Assembly: GCA_022457155.1 (NCBI GenBank)
Contig: JAJGOT010000344.1
Location: 722,001-786,000, forward strand
Direction of reading: 5' to 3'
Length of the DNA: 64,000 bases
Source of the DNA: Cladopsammia gracilis
Lineage: Eukaryota > Cnidaria > Anthozoa > Scleractinia > Dendrophylliidae
Made by a program: the position numbers and the translations under genes. Shown here one piece after another: positions 1 to 10,322 of this stretch (its first letter is position 1; each line of letters starts with the position of its first letter). The notes beneath the pieces are model-generated. The model ran no database searches. It was not told where the DNA came from and saw only the letters and a list, made by a program, of their open reading frames with translations.

Positions 1-770
1 TCAGGCAAACTGCAATAAAAATATGCTAGCCTGACTGCCCTAGGCTATCGGACAGTGCTTTTGTTGCATCCTGCCGGGAATGTTGGTCATGTCACCCCCT
101 AGCCTGCAATCTGTTTTAAACAAAATGAATTGAAACTAAAAGCTACATGTACAGTGTAACCTTGCTTGGCAAAGTCAAATTTTCTTCGTGTGCATTTGAG
201 TGCTGAGCGCTGATGGCATGATAATGATTTATGTCGTGCACTGAATCATGGGAATGTTTTAGAGTTACTCAAATTCTTTGAATATATTTTCGTTCAATAC
301 TACAGTGGGTTATTTTGCTAATTTTCAGACTAATTTCATGGGACTACAGCTGCATGGCTAAAGTGTTCAAAGAATTGCAAAGGCTTTGCTGTATTGTGAA
401 CTAAATAGTGACAAATTAGTTACTGCCTTTTTCGACATGAAATAGAAGTTTCCCTGTAAGTCAACCATTTCAACCCATTGACACCTGAGGATTTTTATGT
501 TTTTGAGTGATTTTCTGCATACACATGACCCATAGGATTTCGTGACTTCATATTTGGGGTTACCATTATTACCATTGAAAGTGCTGCTGTTCTAAAACAC
601 TGAAGGCTCGAGTTTACTAGAAACGTCATTGTGACGTTGTCCTCTTGCTTCGTTCGTTCTCAATAAAGGCTTCAATATCATGTATCCGCAAATTTTGCAC
701 GCGGGGTCAGCTGTCTTCAAAACATGATCATTTAGCTACCGCGGTTAGTCAGCGGTAATCCCGTAAAACA
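1..770. other. no gene seen upstream of first ORF
   Basis: I see no convincing coding frame, tandem repeat or element end here. The stretch is AT-rich. It includes the presumed promoter and 5' leader of the ORF that begins at 797, but I find no unambiguous TATA box. Confidence 0.4.
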
Positions 771-796
771 ATGTGGCGGCCAGTGTGAGTTTCACT

Positions 797-1483
797 ATGA
801 AGCAAGTGTTGGAGGAATGTTTAGACGATATCGGTGCAGTTGACAACTCCAAAGAGCCGGTTTGTAGCCTGGAAGATGCCATAAAAGGTTCTGTGAACAT
901 GTTTTATCCTTTGAGACAGCTTTTGGACGATTATTCTGGCTTTCGTGTGGAGGCACGTAGCTGTTTAGAAGATGTTTTTAAAAAGCATGAAGCCCAAAGG
1001 AACAATATGGAAAGAGTTCTGTTGTCAAGAGCAAGTGTTTGGCCGATGATCACCTCGGAGGTTTTAATGTGGGTGAAATGTATTAATCGGCGAATGCTAG
1101 CCACCCCCATGGCTAGGGACCCATGGCACTTTGAATTAAAACGTGATCTCCCTCAGGAAATATTCAAGCACATGAAGGATGCAATCAAAACAGGAGTCTC
1201 GGCGTTTGGTGTGTCAGTAGAGGATTCCATTGTGAAGTTCACTCAAAAAAAGCGCTTGCTCCGTGATTTTTCAAAATTTTGTGGGCTCACTCAAAGTGAA
1301 ATTAAGACTAAAATGAAGAAAACCTTCAGTGGAAATCGAAAGAATTCCAAAGCAGAAGTGCTCGTGGATGAGAAAAAGCCTTTTACAATTTGTTATGATC
1401 AGAAGCGATTGCAGGTCACTGTAAATGTCATTATGGATGCTGGAATGAATTTAGTTATGGATTTCGTGGTTAACAAATTGTAA
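797..1483 (+). CDS. single-exon protein of unknown function (228 aa)
   Basis: The frame is open from about 767 and its first ATG is at 797 (MKQVLEECLDD), so I start there; a GTG at 773 is in frame but is not a normal eukaryotic start. The protein has no visible signal peptide or membrane segment. The first half looks helical and acidic; the second half carries basic clusters (KKRLLRDF, KTKMKKTF) and ends in a short hydrophobic stretch. I do not recognise a family. A canonical AATAAA lies about 90 nt after the stop. Unlike nearly all other frames here it has no internal stop or frameshift, which suggests selection or a recent origin. It could be an intronless host gene or the last exon of a longer one whose upstream exons I cannot see. 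Confidence 0.6.
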   Translation: MKQVLEECLDDIGAVDNSKEPVCSLEDAIKGSVNMFYPLRQLLDDYSGFRVEARSCLEDVFKKHEAQRNNMERVLLSRASVWPMITSEVLMWVKCINRRMLATPMARDPWHFELKRDLPQEIFKHMKDAIKTGVSAFGVSVEDSIVKFTQKKRLLRDFSKFCGLTQSEIKTKMKKTFSGNRKNSKAEVLVDEKKPFTICYDQKRLQVTVNVIMDAGMNLVMDFVVNKL

Positions 1484-1573
1484 GATTTGACTGTGATGCG
1501 CTTGCAAGGAAATGGCGATGGGGATTCGCACCAGACATTAACATATTGCAGCTATATACATTTTGTATTGTAA

Positions 1574-1579
1574 AATAAA
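1574..1579 (+). promoter_or_regulatory. poly(A) signal of the 797-1483 ORF
   Basis: Canonical AATAAA about 90 nt downstream of the stop codon on the same strand. Position and spacing fit a 3' end signal; cleavage site not determined. Confidence 0.5.
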
Positions 1580-2168
1580 TTTGGTTTTCTTCCAGCTATG
1601 GAAAAATCAGCAGGTAAATATTTCAGAAGTGCTGTTTCGATAATGCACCTATCATTGTTAAGCCGATGGGGGGTGGGGGACAGGCTAGCGGTGGGGCAGA
1701 CCAAACATAGGTCCAATCAAGTCTTTATGTTGGAAGATGTATTTCCCTGTAGAGTACATAGTGATTGCAAATCTGCCCATCCCTCGGGCTTAACTGACAG
1801 GTGAATAAGAGCAAAACAGATGTGTTTTGATTTCTATGTATACATGTAAACAGGTACATATTTTAGAAGTGCTGTTTCAAAAATGACAGTACAGTTGTGT
1901 TATGAGTTCAATTTAACCACTTTATTTCACATTGAACAATGTGAGATTAAACAGGTAATAAAATATAATTTTTATACACAATTTAACTCATTTCCATAAA
2001 TACAGAGTGCCCACAAAATATTGAACCAATAACAAATCCAGTCACTTTAGTCTGATTGTCTATAATGGCCCATTTGAATCTCAAAGATCAAGACAGGAAA
2101 TGTACGGATATCTTTCCCGGATGATCTTCGCGCGGTGGTCTGTCCCTACTTGACACGAGCTAGTGTAC
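1580..2168. other. no gene; short imperfect direct repeat
   Basis: An imperfect repeat of about 35 bp occurs at roughly 1612-1646 and 1852-1886 (shared core AGAAGTGCTGTTTC). An ORF at 1598-1804 overlaps the first copy but shows no family features. Nothing else is apparent. Confidence 0.35.
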
Positions 2169-2333
2169 AGCACCCATTCCAATACTAATGTTATTCTTCT
2201 AATGTTAACGCCCACAAGTTTTCTTTTTTTTGTAAGAACTGTTCCTGCTTGGAACGCTTTGTCTCCAGCTTTTGTATGTGCTGACTCTGTTGCTGCGTTT
2301 CATTCAAGTATTTGTAACAATTTCACATATTGA
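2169..2333 (+). pseudogene. C-terminal end of a LINE reverse transcriptase
   Basis: The frame ends in a pattern typical of the last 40 residues of CR1/L2/jockey-type non-LTR reverse transcriptases: F-F-x-R-T-V-x-A-W-N-x-L, then a hydrophobic patch, then F-H-x-x-I, closed by TGA at 2331. About 75 bp later comes a short (TTAAAG)n-like tail (2407-2455), as expected of a LINE 3' end. Everything upstream of about 2169 is missing or unrecognisable, which fits 5' truncation during reverse transcription. The clade is uncertain. Confidence 0.55.
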
Positions 2334-2406
2334 CGATTTTTTTTTCGCTGTCAATGTCATGAGCTTCCGTGTTCTGACCGCCCATTGCCGGATTAGCTTG
2401 CTAAAG

Positions 2407-2455
2407 GCAATTATGTTAATTAAAGTTAAATTAAAGTTAAAGTTTAAGTTAAAGC
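2407..2455 (+). repeat. (TTAAAG)n-like LINE tail
   Basis: Imperfect tandem hexamer built on TTAAAG, directly downstream of the LINE reverse-transcriptase stop. CR1/L2-type LINEs often end in such short repeats rather than poly(A). Confidence 0.5.
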
Positions 2456-3249
2456 TAATAGGGCAATCTTTGTTTATACTTTTTGCCTCATTAGCATATG
2501 TGCATCATTTTCTAATCAAACTACAACAAAATCAACTCTGAATATTGAAAGGGTATAGTACAATTAGCTTTCTCTGGAAACTTGAACCCGATATACTACA
2601 TACTCTTTGTGCAATGCTGTTTTCAAAACTCTAAATTTTACAAAGAATGTTTGGGCTCATTAGCGCTTTTGCCACCCAGCAATTTTGCAGTTTTGGATAG
2701 CTTATATCTTCTTAAATATTACATGCAAAGAGCTAAAGATTGGGTAGATTACTAAATTTAACAAGCTCTTTCAACTTTTGAAGTCAATTCGTATTTCGCA
2801 CAATGTCTTCTCTATGTAAATTTGTATGCCAGTGAGACAAAATGTAAACAATGACATCAGCAAAGATCGCCCTATACAAAACCTATATTAATATAGCTGT
2901 ATAATTTCAAGTGTGACCAATTTCTTCAAACATCGCCAGAATCATTCAATTACAATCAGACTTCAATGTTTTTTTTTTCACACAAATTAGTAATAATTAT
3001 TTTCAAAGATACACCACAGCCTCAACAACAGTATTTAGAAACTGATTGTTGTTTTCTAAATGAAAACTTGTACAACAAATTAATGTCACAATTGGTCACA
3101 CATTAAATTATACATTACTGCATGAGATTAGAAAGTGATATTAAATGCTAACCCATTCAATAAGGTAAACATAATAAACTAATGGCTCACCAGCACAATT
3201 TAACTTGTAGAAATAGTCTTGCTTTTGAAAACAAAACTCAAGTCATAAT
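2456..3249. other. AT-rich, no gene seen
   Basis: No coding frame, element end or tandem repeat that I can support. Confidence 0.3.
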
Positions 3250-4287
3250 GCACCGATCAAATGGTAACTTCAACATCAACCCCCTGGGCATTTGAACTTT
3301 TGTATTTTGGGTTGTTCAAATTCCCATCCCCCGGGTCAAAACGGGCATTGAAATGCCCCACCTTAGGGTCATATTAGGCGATCAAATGCCCCTCCCCCCG
3401 GGACAAACATGGCAAAAATGAGCGATGGAACAGAAATGTATTGTTTTTCTACATAAATATTCATAAGCAATTTTTTTAATAATGCAATATATTTTATACC
3501 TTCAAACACAGCGCACAGCTCCCATCTGGTGTCAAATTCCCCACCCCAATAACAAACACTGATGTCAAATACCACGCCGGGCCAGGAGCAAGCAAAATCG
3601 CGCCATTTCAAACGCGGTCATAAATTACTTTCTATGTTTTCATCCGATTAATCTAAAATTTTAGACCAAAACAGATCTCCTCATTACCGAGGTACGCAAG
3701 ATTTTGGTTTTTCATTTTAACGTTTTTTTGGCGGGAAAATGACGTCACTAAATTGGCGCCAAAATTTAAATGTGACATTTTGAAACATTTCATTACTGAT
3801 TCTGAAAGAGCATGTTTCCACGACTCCAAAACTGAAGAGATAACTGAAATATCTTAATTGAGTCCAAAGTTATAATCACTTGAACTTTCAATTTGTGCTA
3901 TTTTTAGTAACAAAATGGCGGGAATTTCAAAATTCAATTAATGATATCTTTTTACTGAATTAAGATATTTCAGTTATTTCTTCAGTTTTGGAGTCGTGGG
4001 AACATGCTCTTTCAGAATCAGTAATGAAATGTTTCAAAATGTCACATTTAAATTTTGGCGCCAAGTTAGTGACGTCATTTTCCCGCCAAAAAAACGTTAA
4101 AATGAAAAACCAAAATCTTGCGTACCTCGGTAATGAGGAGATCTGATCTGGTCTAAAATTTTAGATTAATCGGATGAAAACATAGAAAGTTATTAATGAC
4201 CGCGTTTGAAATGGCGCGATTTTGCTTGCTCCTGGCCCGGGGGGGGGGGGGGGGGGGGATGTTGATGTCTCTATTTGATCGATACAT
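3250..4287. mobile_element. foldback element with ~290-bp inverted arms
   Basis: The left arm (about 3573-3864) and right arm (about 3956-4243) are near-perfect reverse complements; both contain TGACGTCA-like and GGCGGGAAAATGACGTCA-type stretches and end next to GGGCCAGGAGCAAGC. The loop is about 90 bp. A weaker outer inverted repeat of about 30 bp (GATCAAAT...ACATCAAC) flanks the structure at 3250-3280 and 4258-4287, so the full unit is about 1 kb. A run of about 20 G sits at the right arm's outer edge (near 4239-4258). No transposase is encoded. It fits a foldback or large non-autonomous DNA transposon. A clear target duplication was not found. Confidence 0.75.
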
Positions 4288-4333
4288 AATATTCCTTTGG
4301 GCTTCATGCCTTTCGAACACATTTTCTAAAGAG

Positions 4334-5555
4334 CTACTTATCTAAACCAGATATAACTTTCCCCTGCTTGACACTTGTATGGATTAGTGACAACAACTTA
4401 CCACTACAAAAGCAACAGCTTGTGTCTGTGGGATCTGCTTTCTGTAGTCCACAATAGCAGTAACTGGGGTCATTCAAAACCCTGGGAGGTATGTACACAC
4501 TTTTGCTTGGAGTATAGGAACAGAGGTCATAGCCTTGTTCTGGTAGCCATATTAGCATTACGAATTCGTGCCTGAATATTTCCTGCCTCCTCTGCTGGTA
4601 TGTGGTATTTACACTTAACCTGTGCAGTGCAACATGTTTTGCCTCCCTCCCCTCCATTGTGACTGTTAATAGCCCCTGCTTGTAGGTGTTATAAACTTGC
4701 TTAGCATGCACAGGCAAAACATGAGCAATGGTCCAAATAGTTGGATTCACTGCAAATGGTAAGAACATTGCATTGGCAGTGTAGTATTCTTCTGCTATTA
4801 AGGTTTTCAGTTTAGTGAGATCTGTTTCCTGGACCTCAAACCTATTAAATATTGAACAACAGTCCCTCAATCTGATCCCAATATAAACTAATGTTAACAC
4901 TGTTTGCCTTTGTTTCTTACTGTCCCCTTCCCTGCTCAAAACCTTTATGAGCCTCATGAAATTATGACAAAATGCCCTTGATTCCTTGCCAGTAAAACGG
5001 TACTGCAAATCCCTGTTTCCCTTGGGTTTCGTCAAACCATTTTTTTTACTTTTGTGGCTAACCGTTTTGTCTTAACCTCATACCTAAGGGCAGTTACAAC
5101 ATTAGCAAAACAACTGCCTTCTGGAACTTCTGAAAATGTTTTGAGTGATGGCAGTATATCTGATTTGCCAATGGCTTCCTTCAAAAGGGCTTTAAAAAAA
5201 TATTGCCATGCATTATTTTTCAGATGCAAGGGTTCCACATGGGCCTTGTCAATGAGTCTTCCAACCAGAGGAGTAAACTCTTGTCGGCTCTTTTGGCGAG
5301 CAATGAATTCAGTCACTTTTGTCCTTTTCGCTTTGACAGACCCTGGTTTTCCCTCAAGTGAGATCTTAAATTTATCAACAGCTGCAACTACCTTAATCCT
5401 TTGTTGAAAAGACCATGGCCTCCACATACATAAAGGATCACTTCCAAAGGTACCCTACAAGTCAGTGTAATCATTTCTCCTTACATTTCCAAATGAAGAA
5501 AAGTAAGTTGCTGCATTAGATAACTCCCCACCAAGCATGGCCAACATCTTCATAT
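4334..5555 (-). pseudogene. multicopy gene of unknown function, 3' part
   Basis: Minus-strand coding sequence in two frames: 5032-5555 (conserved block with W-x-P-W, R-Q-E-F-x-P and VEPLHLKNNAWQ) and 4334-5035 (conserved block with YRFTGKESRAFCHNFM, SMEGREAKH-like TMEGREAKH, RHEFVMLIWLPE, and a C-terminal Cys cluster CYCGLxK ... CCFCSG). An in-frame TAG lies near 5444 and a frameshift near 5036, so this copy is dead. The upstream part of the same gene resumes at 10466, on the other side of an LTR retrotransposon. I recognise the sequence as one of the abundant uncharacterised coral families, but know no function; the Cys cluster may bind zinc. Confidence 0.65.
5551..5555 (+). repeat. target site duplication CATAT (left)
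   Basis: CATAT directly precedes the TG of the left LTR and is repeated at 10466-10470 directly after the CA of the right LTR. Five bp is the normal duplication for Ty3-type integrases. Confidence 0.85.
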
Positions 5556-5698
5556 TGTAAGAGACCACGTTTGGTGAACACAAAAGACTTTATTCTCACA
5601 GTAGAACTACACGTACGGCCATGTTGACAAACCCGACAAGAGCACATGGCCAAGCTGGACTGTGATTGGCTGGTTAATAACAATGACGTATCGTTACA
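5556..5698 (-). repeat. 3' LTR of element 1
   Basis: 143 bp, TG...CA ends (TGTAA/TTACA). On the minus strand it holds a CCAAT-type box (AGCCAATCAC) near its start and AATAAA (5589-5594 on the plus strand as TTTATT), so it can act as promoter and poly(A) region. Nearly identical to 10323-10465. Confidence 0.9.
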
Positions 5699-5710
5699 CC
5701 CTTCCTTGTT
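5699..5710 (-). promoter_or_regulatory. polypurine tract of element 1
   Basis: Read on the minus strand, AACAAGGAAGGG ends exactly at the first base of the 3' LTR. This is where the plus-strand DNA primer is made in LTR elements. Confidence 0.7.
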
Positions 5711-5826
5711 TCAAAAAGGAAACCTAATCACGGGTTGTAAACAACATAACTAGTAAACAGAAATAAAAGCTAGATTTCAAAACAAAAGTGTCCAAGTTCT
5801 TAGCTTTTTAACAAATAGTAACAATG

Positions 5827-6293
5827 TCACTTAGTCACAACAAAGTCCTTAAGGTGACTAGGTGGTCTTGGGGTACGACCGCTGCGGGTAACTGGACGAT
5901 CAGGTGGCGGTTTCGGGGCTGGAGGCTGTTCAGGCATGTCCAGTGGCTTGGGACTACTCTCAGGTTTCTTGGGAGAGGTTGCTTCTCGAGCTTCCTTGGG
6001 TGGTGGTAACTCTGGAGGGACACTGGTCTTTGGAGGGCTGACAGTTGGTTTGGAGCTGGTGGGACCTTCAAACAACTGGGTCCTGGCTGGGATGCGGATG
6101 GGCTCAGGGCTACCCCCGGTGCATGCTGGTTCCTTGCTGTTTCTCAGGTGTCTACGATTTCTCCTGAAAATCTTTCCATCCTCAGTCCGCACTTCATACG
6201 ATCGCACATCCACTTGCTGTTCCACGCAGGCTTTAAACCATCGGCCAGATCTATCAGCAGGCTTCACACGAACAATTTCTCCTGTGCTCAAAG
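5827..6293 (-). pseudogene. displaced integrase C-terminal tail, element 1
   Basis: Continuation of the element's polyprotein after the rearranged block. It begins with the same STGEIV motif that ends the main frame, continues with a chromodomain-free basic region (RNRRHLRNSKE) and a long Pro/Lys/Ser-rich tail ending in VTRSGRTPR, typical of the extreme C terminus of Ty3 polyproteins. It is out of frame with the main ORF because of a 161-bp insertion just upstream, so it would not be made as part of Pol from this copy. Confidence 0.65.
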
Positions 6294-6445
6294 GAGCCCA
6301 TCCGCATCCCAGCCAGGACCCAGTTGTTTGAAGGTCCCACCAGCTCCAAACCAACTGTGTCCTGGCTGGGATGCGGATGGGCTCAGGGCTACCCCCGGTG
6401 CATGCTGGTTCCTTGCTGTTTCTCAGGTGTCTACGATTTCTCCTG
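6074..6445. repeat. direct plus inverted local duplication in the integrase tail
   Basis: Segment 6074-6166 is repeated directly at 6353-6445 (93 bp), and 6041-6105 is repeated in inverted orientation at 6294-6358 (65 bp). The two copies of TTTCTCCTGTGCTCAAAGG (near 6275 and 6436) mark the junctions. The net insertion is 161 bp, not a multiple of three, and it places a TGA at 6423. The layout is that of template switching with strand reversal. Confidence 0.8.
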
Positions 6446-9400
6446 TGCTCAAAGGGGGAAGTTCCTCGGCACTGATGTTGTAGTGCTTGGCTTGAATCTG
6501 CTTTCTCTTTAGGAGCTTTCCATGAATGTTCTCAACAATTTTGGGTTTGAGCAGCTCACTGGTCATAGGAATCAGTGTTCTTGTGCGACGGCTGAACATC
6601 CTTTGTGCTGGAGAGCTTTCTAGGCCTTCAGTGGGTGTGTTTCTCCAGGTCAACAAGGCTAGGTAGAAATCTGATCCAGCTGCCTTGGATTTCTTTAACA
6701 GACCTTTGGCTGTTTTAACTGCGTTCTCTACCTTGCCATTACTTTGCGGGTAATGAGGAGAGCTAGTAACATGTTCTATGTCATAGCTGGTCATGAACTG
6801 CTGGAATTCATAGGAACCGTAGGGAGGACCATTGTCACTCATTAACTTGTTGGGTATCCCATGTGTGGAGAAGTGTTTCTTCAGGATGTGAATCACTTCC
6901 TTGCCAGTTTTGTCCTTCAGTAGATCAATTTCAAAGTCGCTGGAATAGTAATCTACTGTACAGAGATAATCTCTGCCATCAAAGTGGAGGATATCGCATC
7001 CGACGGTTTCCCACTGGCGATTAGGAATCTTGTGAGAAATGAGAGGTTCCTTCTGTTGGTCGTTCTGATAGGTGGCACACACATCACATTTTGCTATGTA
7101 ATCACGCAGGTCAGCATTCATGTTGGGCCAGTAAACGGTTTCACGCGCACGTCTAAGACAGCCTTCCACTCCTGTATGGGCTCCATGCAGTCGTTCGCGT
7201 ATCTTGGGCCTTAGGCTGACAGGGATTATGCATCTCAGGCCTTTGAACAGTATTCCATCTTGGGCAGTAAGCTCATCTTGCACCATGTAGTATGGGTGGA
7301 GTTCTGGGGGTAGGGTTTCTTTCTGATCTGGCCATCCCCTCAGGATTACTTGAGTAAGGCTCTGAAGTACTGAGTCAGTAGCAGTTTCAAGCTGAATCTC
7401 TGCTAGCTGGGTTTCTGAGATGGGTAGGAAGTCAACAGCATGGATCCGTTCGGTCTCCTCTTCAGCTGGGGATCGAGCAGTGGTTGGCAGATAGGCACGT
7501 GACAGAGTGTCCGCCAAATACATTTCAGGACCAGGCTTATAACGGATCTCGACATCGTACTGTTGCAGTCGCAGTAGCAGCCTCTGCAGACGCTTAGGGG
7601 CTGTCGCTAACGGTTTCTTGCAGATGGTCTCCAAGGGCTTGTGATCAGACCACAGTACAATCTTCCTGCCATAAACATACTGGTGGTTACGCTCGACACC
7701 AAAGACTTGCGCTAATAGCTCCTTCTCAATCTGAGAATAGTTCCGTTCGCTTGTGGTCAGAGCTCGACTGGAGTAGGATACTGGCTGGCCATTCTGCATT
7801 AGGACGAATCCTATACCATTAGCTGATGCGTCACCTTGGCCTTCGACTGGCTCACTGGAGTTGAAGTATCGCAGAACTGGAGCTGACGTGACTACTTGTT
7901 TCACATTATCAAAGGCTTTCTGCTGCTCTGCTGACCAACTCCACTCTACGTCTATGTGGGTAAGTCTTCTCAGGGGTTCACACAGCTCTGAAAGTTGGCT
8001 TAGGAACTTTGACAGGTAGTTGGTTAGGCCCACAAATCTTCGGACTGCTGCTACATCACTAGGCCTTTCCATCTTCAGTATGGCCTCGACTTTGCTTGGG
8101 TCAGGTTTAACTCCTTCAGGCGTCAACACGTGTCCAATAAAGGTGGTTTCTGTGCACTTGAGCTGTAACTTCTCTCGGTTGAGCTTCAGGTTTCTCTCTC
8201 TGCATCTCTCTAACAGCTTCAGTAAGTTGGCATCATGGTTTCTCACAGCCTCTTCTTTACTAGCACCACGACCGGTTATCAAGATGTCGTCTGCTACCTT
8301 GTAGATTCCTTCGAGGCCTTCTAGGTTCTGATCCAATTTCCGCTGAAAACACTCTGGAGCAGGAGAGATACCGAACGGCATCCTCAGATATCGGTAACGA
8401 CCCCAGGGAGTCTGGAACGTAGTCAACTTGCTGGATTCTTCATCAAGCTGAATCTGTAAGAATCCATCCTTCAGGTCTGCTTTCGAGAACACCTTGACAT
8501 CGGCCAACTCGGGGAGGATGTCTTCTATCACTGGAAGCGGATAATGGCTTCTCTTGAGGGCCGTGTTGAGGCGCTGCGGGTCGATGCACACCGTTAATTT
8601 GCCATTTGGTTTCTCTGTGACTACAAGGCTAGACACCCAGTCTGTAGGCTCTTCCTCTCTCTTTATCACATTGGCTCTCTCTAGGCGGGTTAGCTCTTGC
8701 TTCAGCCTTTCTTTTAGGGAGAGTGGCACACGACGAGGAGGCATGATTGAAGGTGCAACACTCTTGTCAACTTCTAAATGTAGGGTACCTTCCATGCAGC
8801 CTAGACCCTGAAATACATCTTGGTAAGTTGCAGCAATTTTCTCCAATGTAAGTTCCTGATAACTCTCCTGAGCGACGGGTTCAGAAACTTGTAAGATGTT
8901 TTGCTGTTGGACAGTGATTAGTCCCATTTGCTGTGCCGCTGAGGATCCGAGGAGAGGGGTGTAGTCTTCATCAATGACTGCGAATTCAACACGATACTTC
9001 TTCTTGTTCTTTGGGTTGCGCAGAGACACTTTTGCCACACCTAGCAGCTTCAAATTTGTCTTGGAGTAAGTGGTGAGTTTCAAGTCAGTTTTCTGTATCT
9101 CAGAGTCCTTTGGGAGACATTTCTTAGGCAACACATTGCATGAAGCTCCTGAATCGACTTGCATCTTCACTAACTCATCTGCTATCTCCATGTGGGCGAA
9201 AATTTTACTCTTGAATTTTGACATGTCCACAGTGTTCGCGGTGTGATCTAGAGACACAGACAAGATCTCTTCCTCTGAAGAATAAGCAAGCTCTGCACTA
9301 TCATCGAGCTGGTGCACTTTCTTTCCCGGTCGCTGAGAACGCCTTTTCTTGGATCCACTCGGAGCATTCTTCACACATTTAGCCGCAAAGTGATTCGCTT

Positions 9401-10208
9401 TTCCACACGCAGAACACGTTTGACCATACGCAGGGCATTTGTCCCTTTTTCGCTCATGTTTCCGACCACAGAACTTACAGTCGGCGCTTAGCTGATTTTT
9501 AGACCTTTTCCAGCCATCCTTCGGTGCTTTTGGCTTCTTCCAATCTTCCTTCTGGTTAACTGCATTCGCTTCTTCTTCGATAGTTTGACCCGGTGTCATG
9601 TCTTTCAGTTGTGCTGCGGTAGCTTCATTCGCTCGACAGATATCAACACATTTTGACAGTGTTAGCCCAGATTCTTGAAGTAATTTTCTTCGTATGCCTT
9701 TATCACGGACACCACAGACGATTCGATCGCGGAGAAGATCTTCTTTCAAGGCTCCAAACTCGCAGGTTTCGGCGAGCGCTCTGAGTGAAGTGACGTAAGT
9801 GTCAATCGATTCTGCTTGTTCTTGCGAGCGATTATTGAACTTATAACGCTCGTAAATGATGTTTGTTTTCCCGATACAGTGATTTTGCCAGAGTTCTAAT
9901 ACCTTGTTTATGTCTGACTTTTCGTCTTCACTTTGAAACGGGAGTCCGTTGTGGACCTCGAGAGCTTCTTTGCCGATGCACGTGATAAATGTGGCTACAC
10001 GAAGGCGGTCTGCTTTGTTTTTCAGGTCAGTAACTTCTTCGTAAGCGTCCCAAACCTGGCGCCACTGCTTCCATTCTTTGGAGAGATTTCCAGACTGTAG
10101 CTGTATTTTCGGCGGCAAAGCTACGTTGCACGAGAATGTAGTTGAAGTTGAAGTAGTTGAGTTTGTACCGGCGCTCGAAGATGGCGGCGGCGGATCTGTA
10201 TCTGGCAT
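6423..10208 (-). CDS. Gag-Pol polyprotein, Ty3-type (1261 aa)
   Basis: Single frame with no gag/pol shift. Residues 1-215: capsid-like Gag. About 244-278: two Cys clusters, CKFC...C and CSACGKANHFAAKC (a CX2CX4HX4C knuckle). 352-355: aspartic protease DSGA. About 480-690: reverse transcriptase, with YPLPVIEDIL, MPFGISPAPECFQ and the catalytic VADD at 638-641 (YVDD/YLDD in most relatives). About 790-900: RNase H with D793, E830, D855. About 1008-1165: integrase with an HHCC zinc site (C1041, C1044) and the DDE residues D1072, D1125 (SDNG), E1161. The frame ends early at a TGA created by a local rearrangement. The start ATG is 115 nt downstream of the 5' LTR. Confidence 0.92.
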   Translation of the reverse strand: MPDTDPPPPSSSAGTNSTTSTSTTFSCNVALPPKIQLQSGNLSKEWKQWRQVWDAYEEVTDLKNKADRLRVATFITCIGKEALEVHNGLPFQSEDEKSDINKVLELWQNHCIGKTNIIYERYKFNNRSQEQAESIDTYVTSLRALAETCEFGALKEDLLRDRIVCGVRDKGIRRKLLQESGLTLSKCVDICRANEATAAQLKDMTPGQTIEEEANAVNQKEDWKKPKAPKDGWKRSKNQLSADCKFCGRKHERKRDKCPAYGQTCSACGKANHFAAKCVKNAPSGSKKRRSQRPGKKVHQLDDSAELAYSSEEEILSVSLDHTANTVDMSKFKSKIFAHMEIADELVKMQVDSGASCNVLPKKCLPKDSEIQKTDLKLTTYSKTNLKLLGVAKVSLRNPKNKKKYRVEFAVIDEDYTPLLGSSAAQQMGLITVQQQNILQVSEPVAQESYQELTLEKIAATYQDVFQGLGCMEGTLHLEVDKSVAPSIMPPRRVPLSLKERLKQELTRLERANVIKREEEPTDWVSSLVVTEKPNGKLTVCIDPQRLNTALKRSHYPLPVIEDILPELADVKVFSKADLKDGFLQIQLDEESSKLTTFQTPWGRYRYLRMPFGISPAPECFQRKLDQNLEGLEGIYKVADDILITGRGASKEEAVRNHDANLLKLLERCRERNLKLNREKLQLKCTETTFIGHVLTPEGVKPDPSKVEAILKMERPSDVAAVRRFVGLTNYLSKFLSQLSELCEPLRRLTHIDVEWSWSAEQQKAFDNVKQVVTSAPVLRYFNSSEPVEGQGDASANGIGFVLMQNGQPVSYSSRALTTSERNYSQIEKELLAQVFGVERNHQYVYGRKIVLWSDHKPLETICKKPLATAPKRLQRLLLRLQQYDVEIRYKPGPEMYLADTLSRAYLPTTARSPAEEETERIHAVDFLPISETQLAEIQLETATDSVLQSLTQVILRGWPDQKETLPPELHPYYMVQDELTAQDGILFKGLRCIIPVSLRPKIRERLHGAHTGVEGCLRRARETVYWPNMNADLRDYIAKCDVCATYQNDQQKEPLISHKIPNRQWETVGCDILHFDGRDYLCTVDYYSSDFEIDLLKDKTGKEVIHILKKHFSTHGIPNKLMSDNGPPYGSYEFQQFMTSYDIEHVTSSPHYPQSNGKVENAVKTAKGLLKKSKAAGSDFYLALLTWRNTPTEGLESSPAQRMFSRRTRTLIPMTSELLKPKIVENIHGKLLKRKQIQAKHYNISAEELPPLSTGEIVDT

Positions 10209-10302
10209 TTTGACTACACTTGCAATTGCCTTCGCTGAGCACTTGTCTTGTCTTCTTCGCTGAACGTGTCGAGTTGCACGTCTCGTAAATTGAAGATCCG
10301 GT

Positions 10303-10322
10303 CGTCTTTACTTCTGACACCA
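10303..10322 (-). other. primer-binding site, element 1
   Basis: On the minus strand TGGTGTCAGAAGTAAAG follows the 5' LTR directly. It starts with the TGG that pairs with the CCA end of a tRNA. It resembles leucine-tRNA-type sites, but the tRNA is not certain. Confidence 0.65.

Noticed and set aside
4239..4258. Long G-run as regulatory G-quadruplex
   Set aside because: G-runs recur at the edges of several inverted-repeat elements in the window; best explained as element-end tracts.
5054..5407. Plus-strand ORF opposite the multicopy gene
   Set aside because: Antisense shadow of the conserved minus-strand block; no start context or family features.
5936..6483. Plus-strand ORFs over the integrase tail
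   Set aside because: Shadows in GC-rich sequence opposite the element's coding strand.
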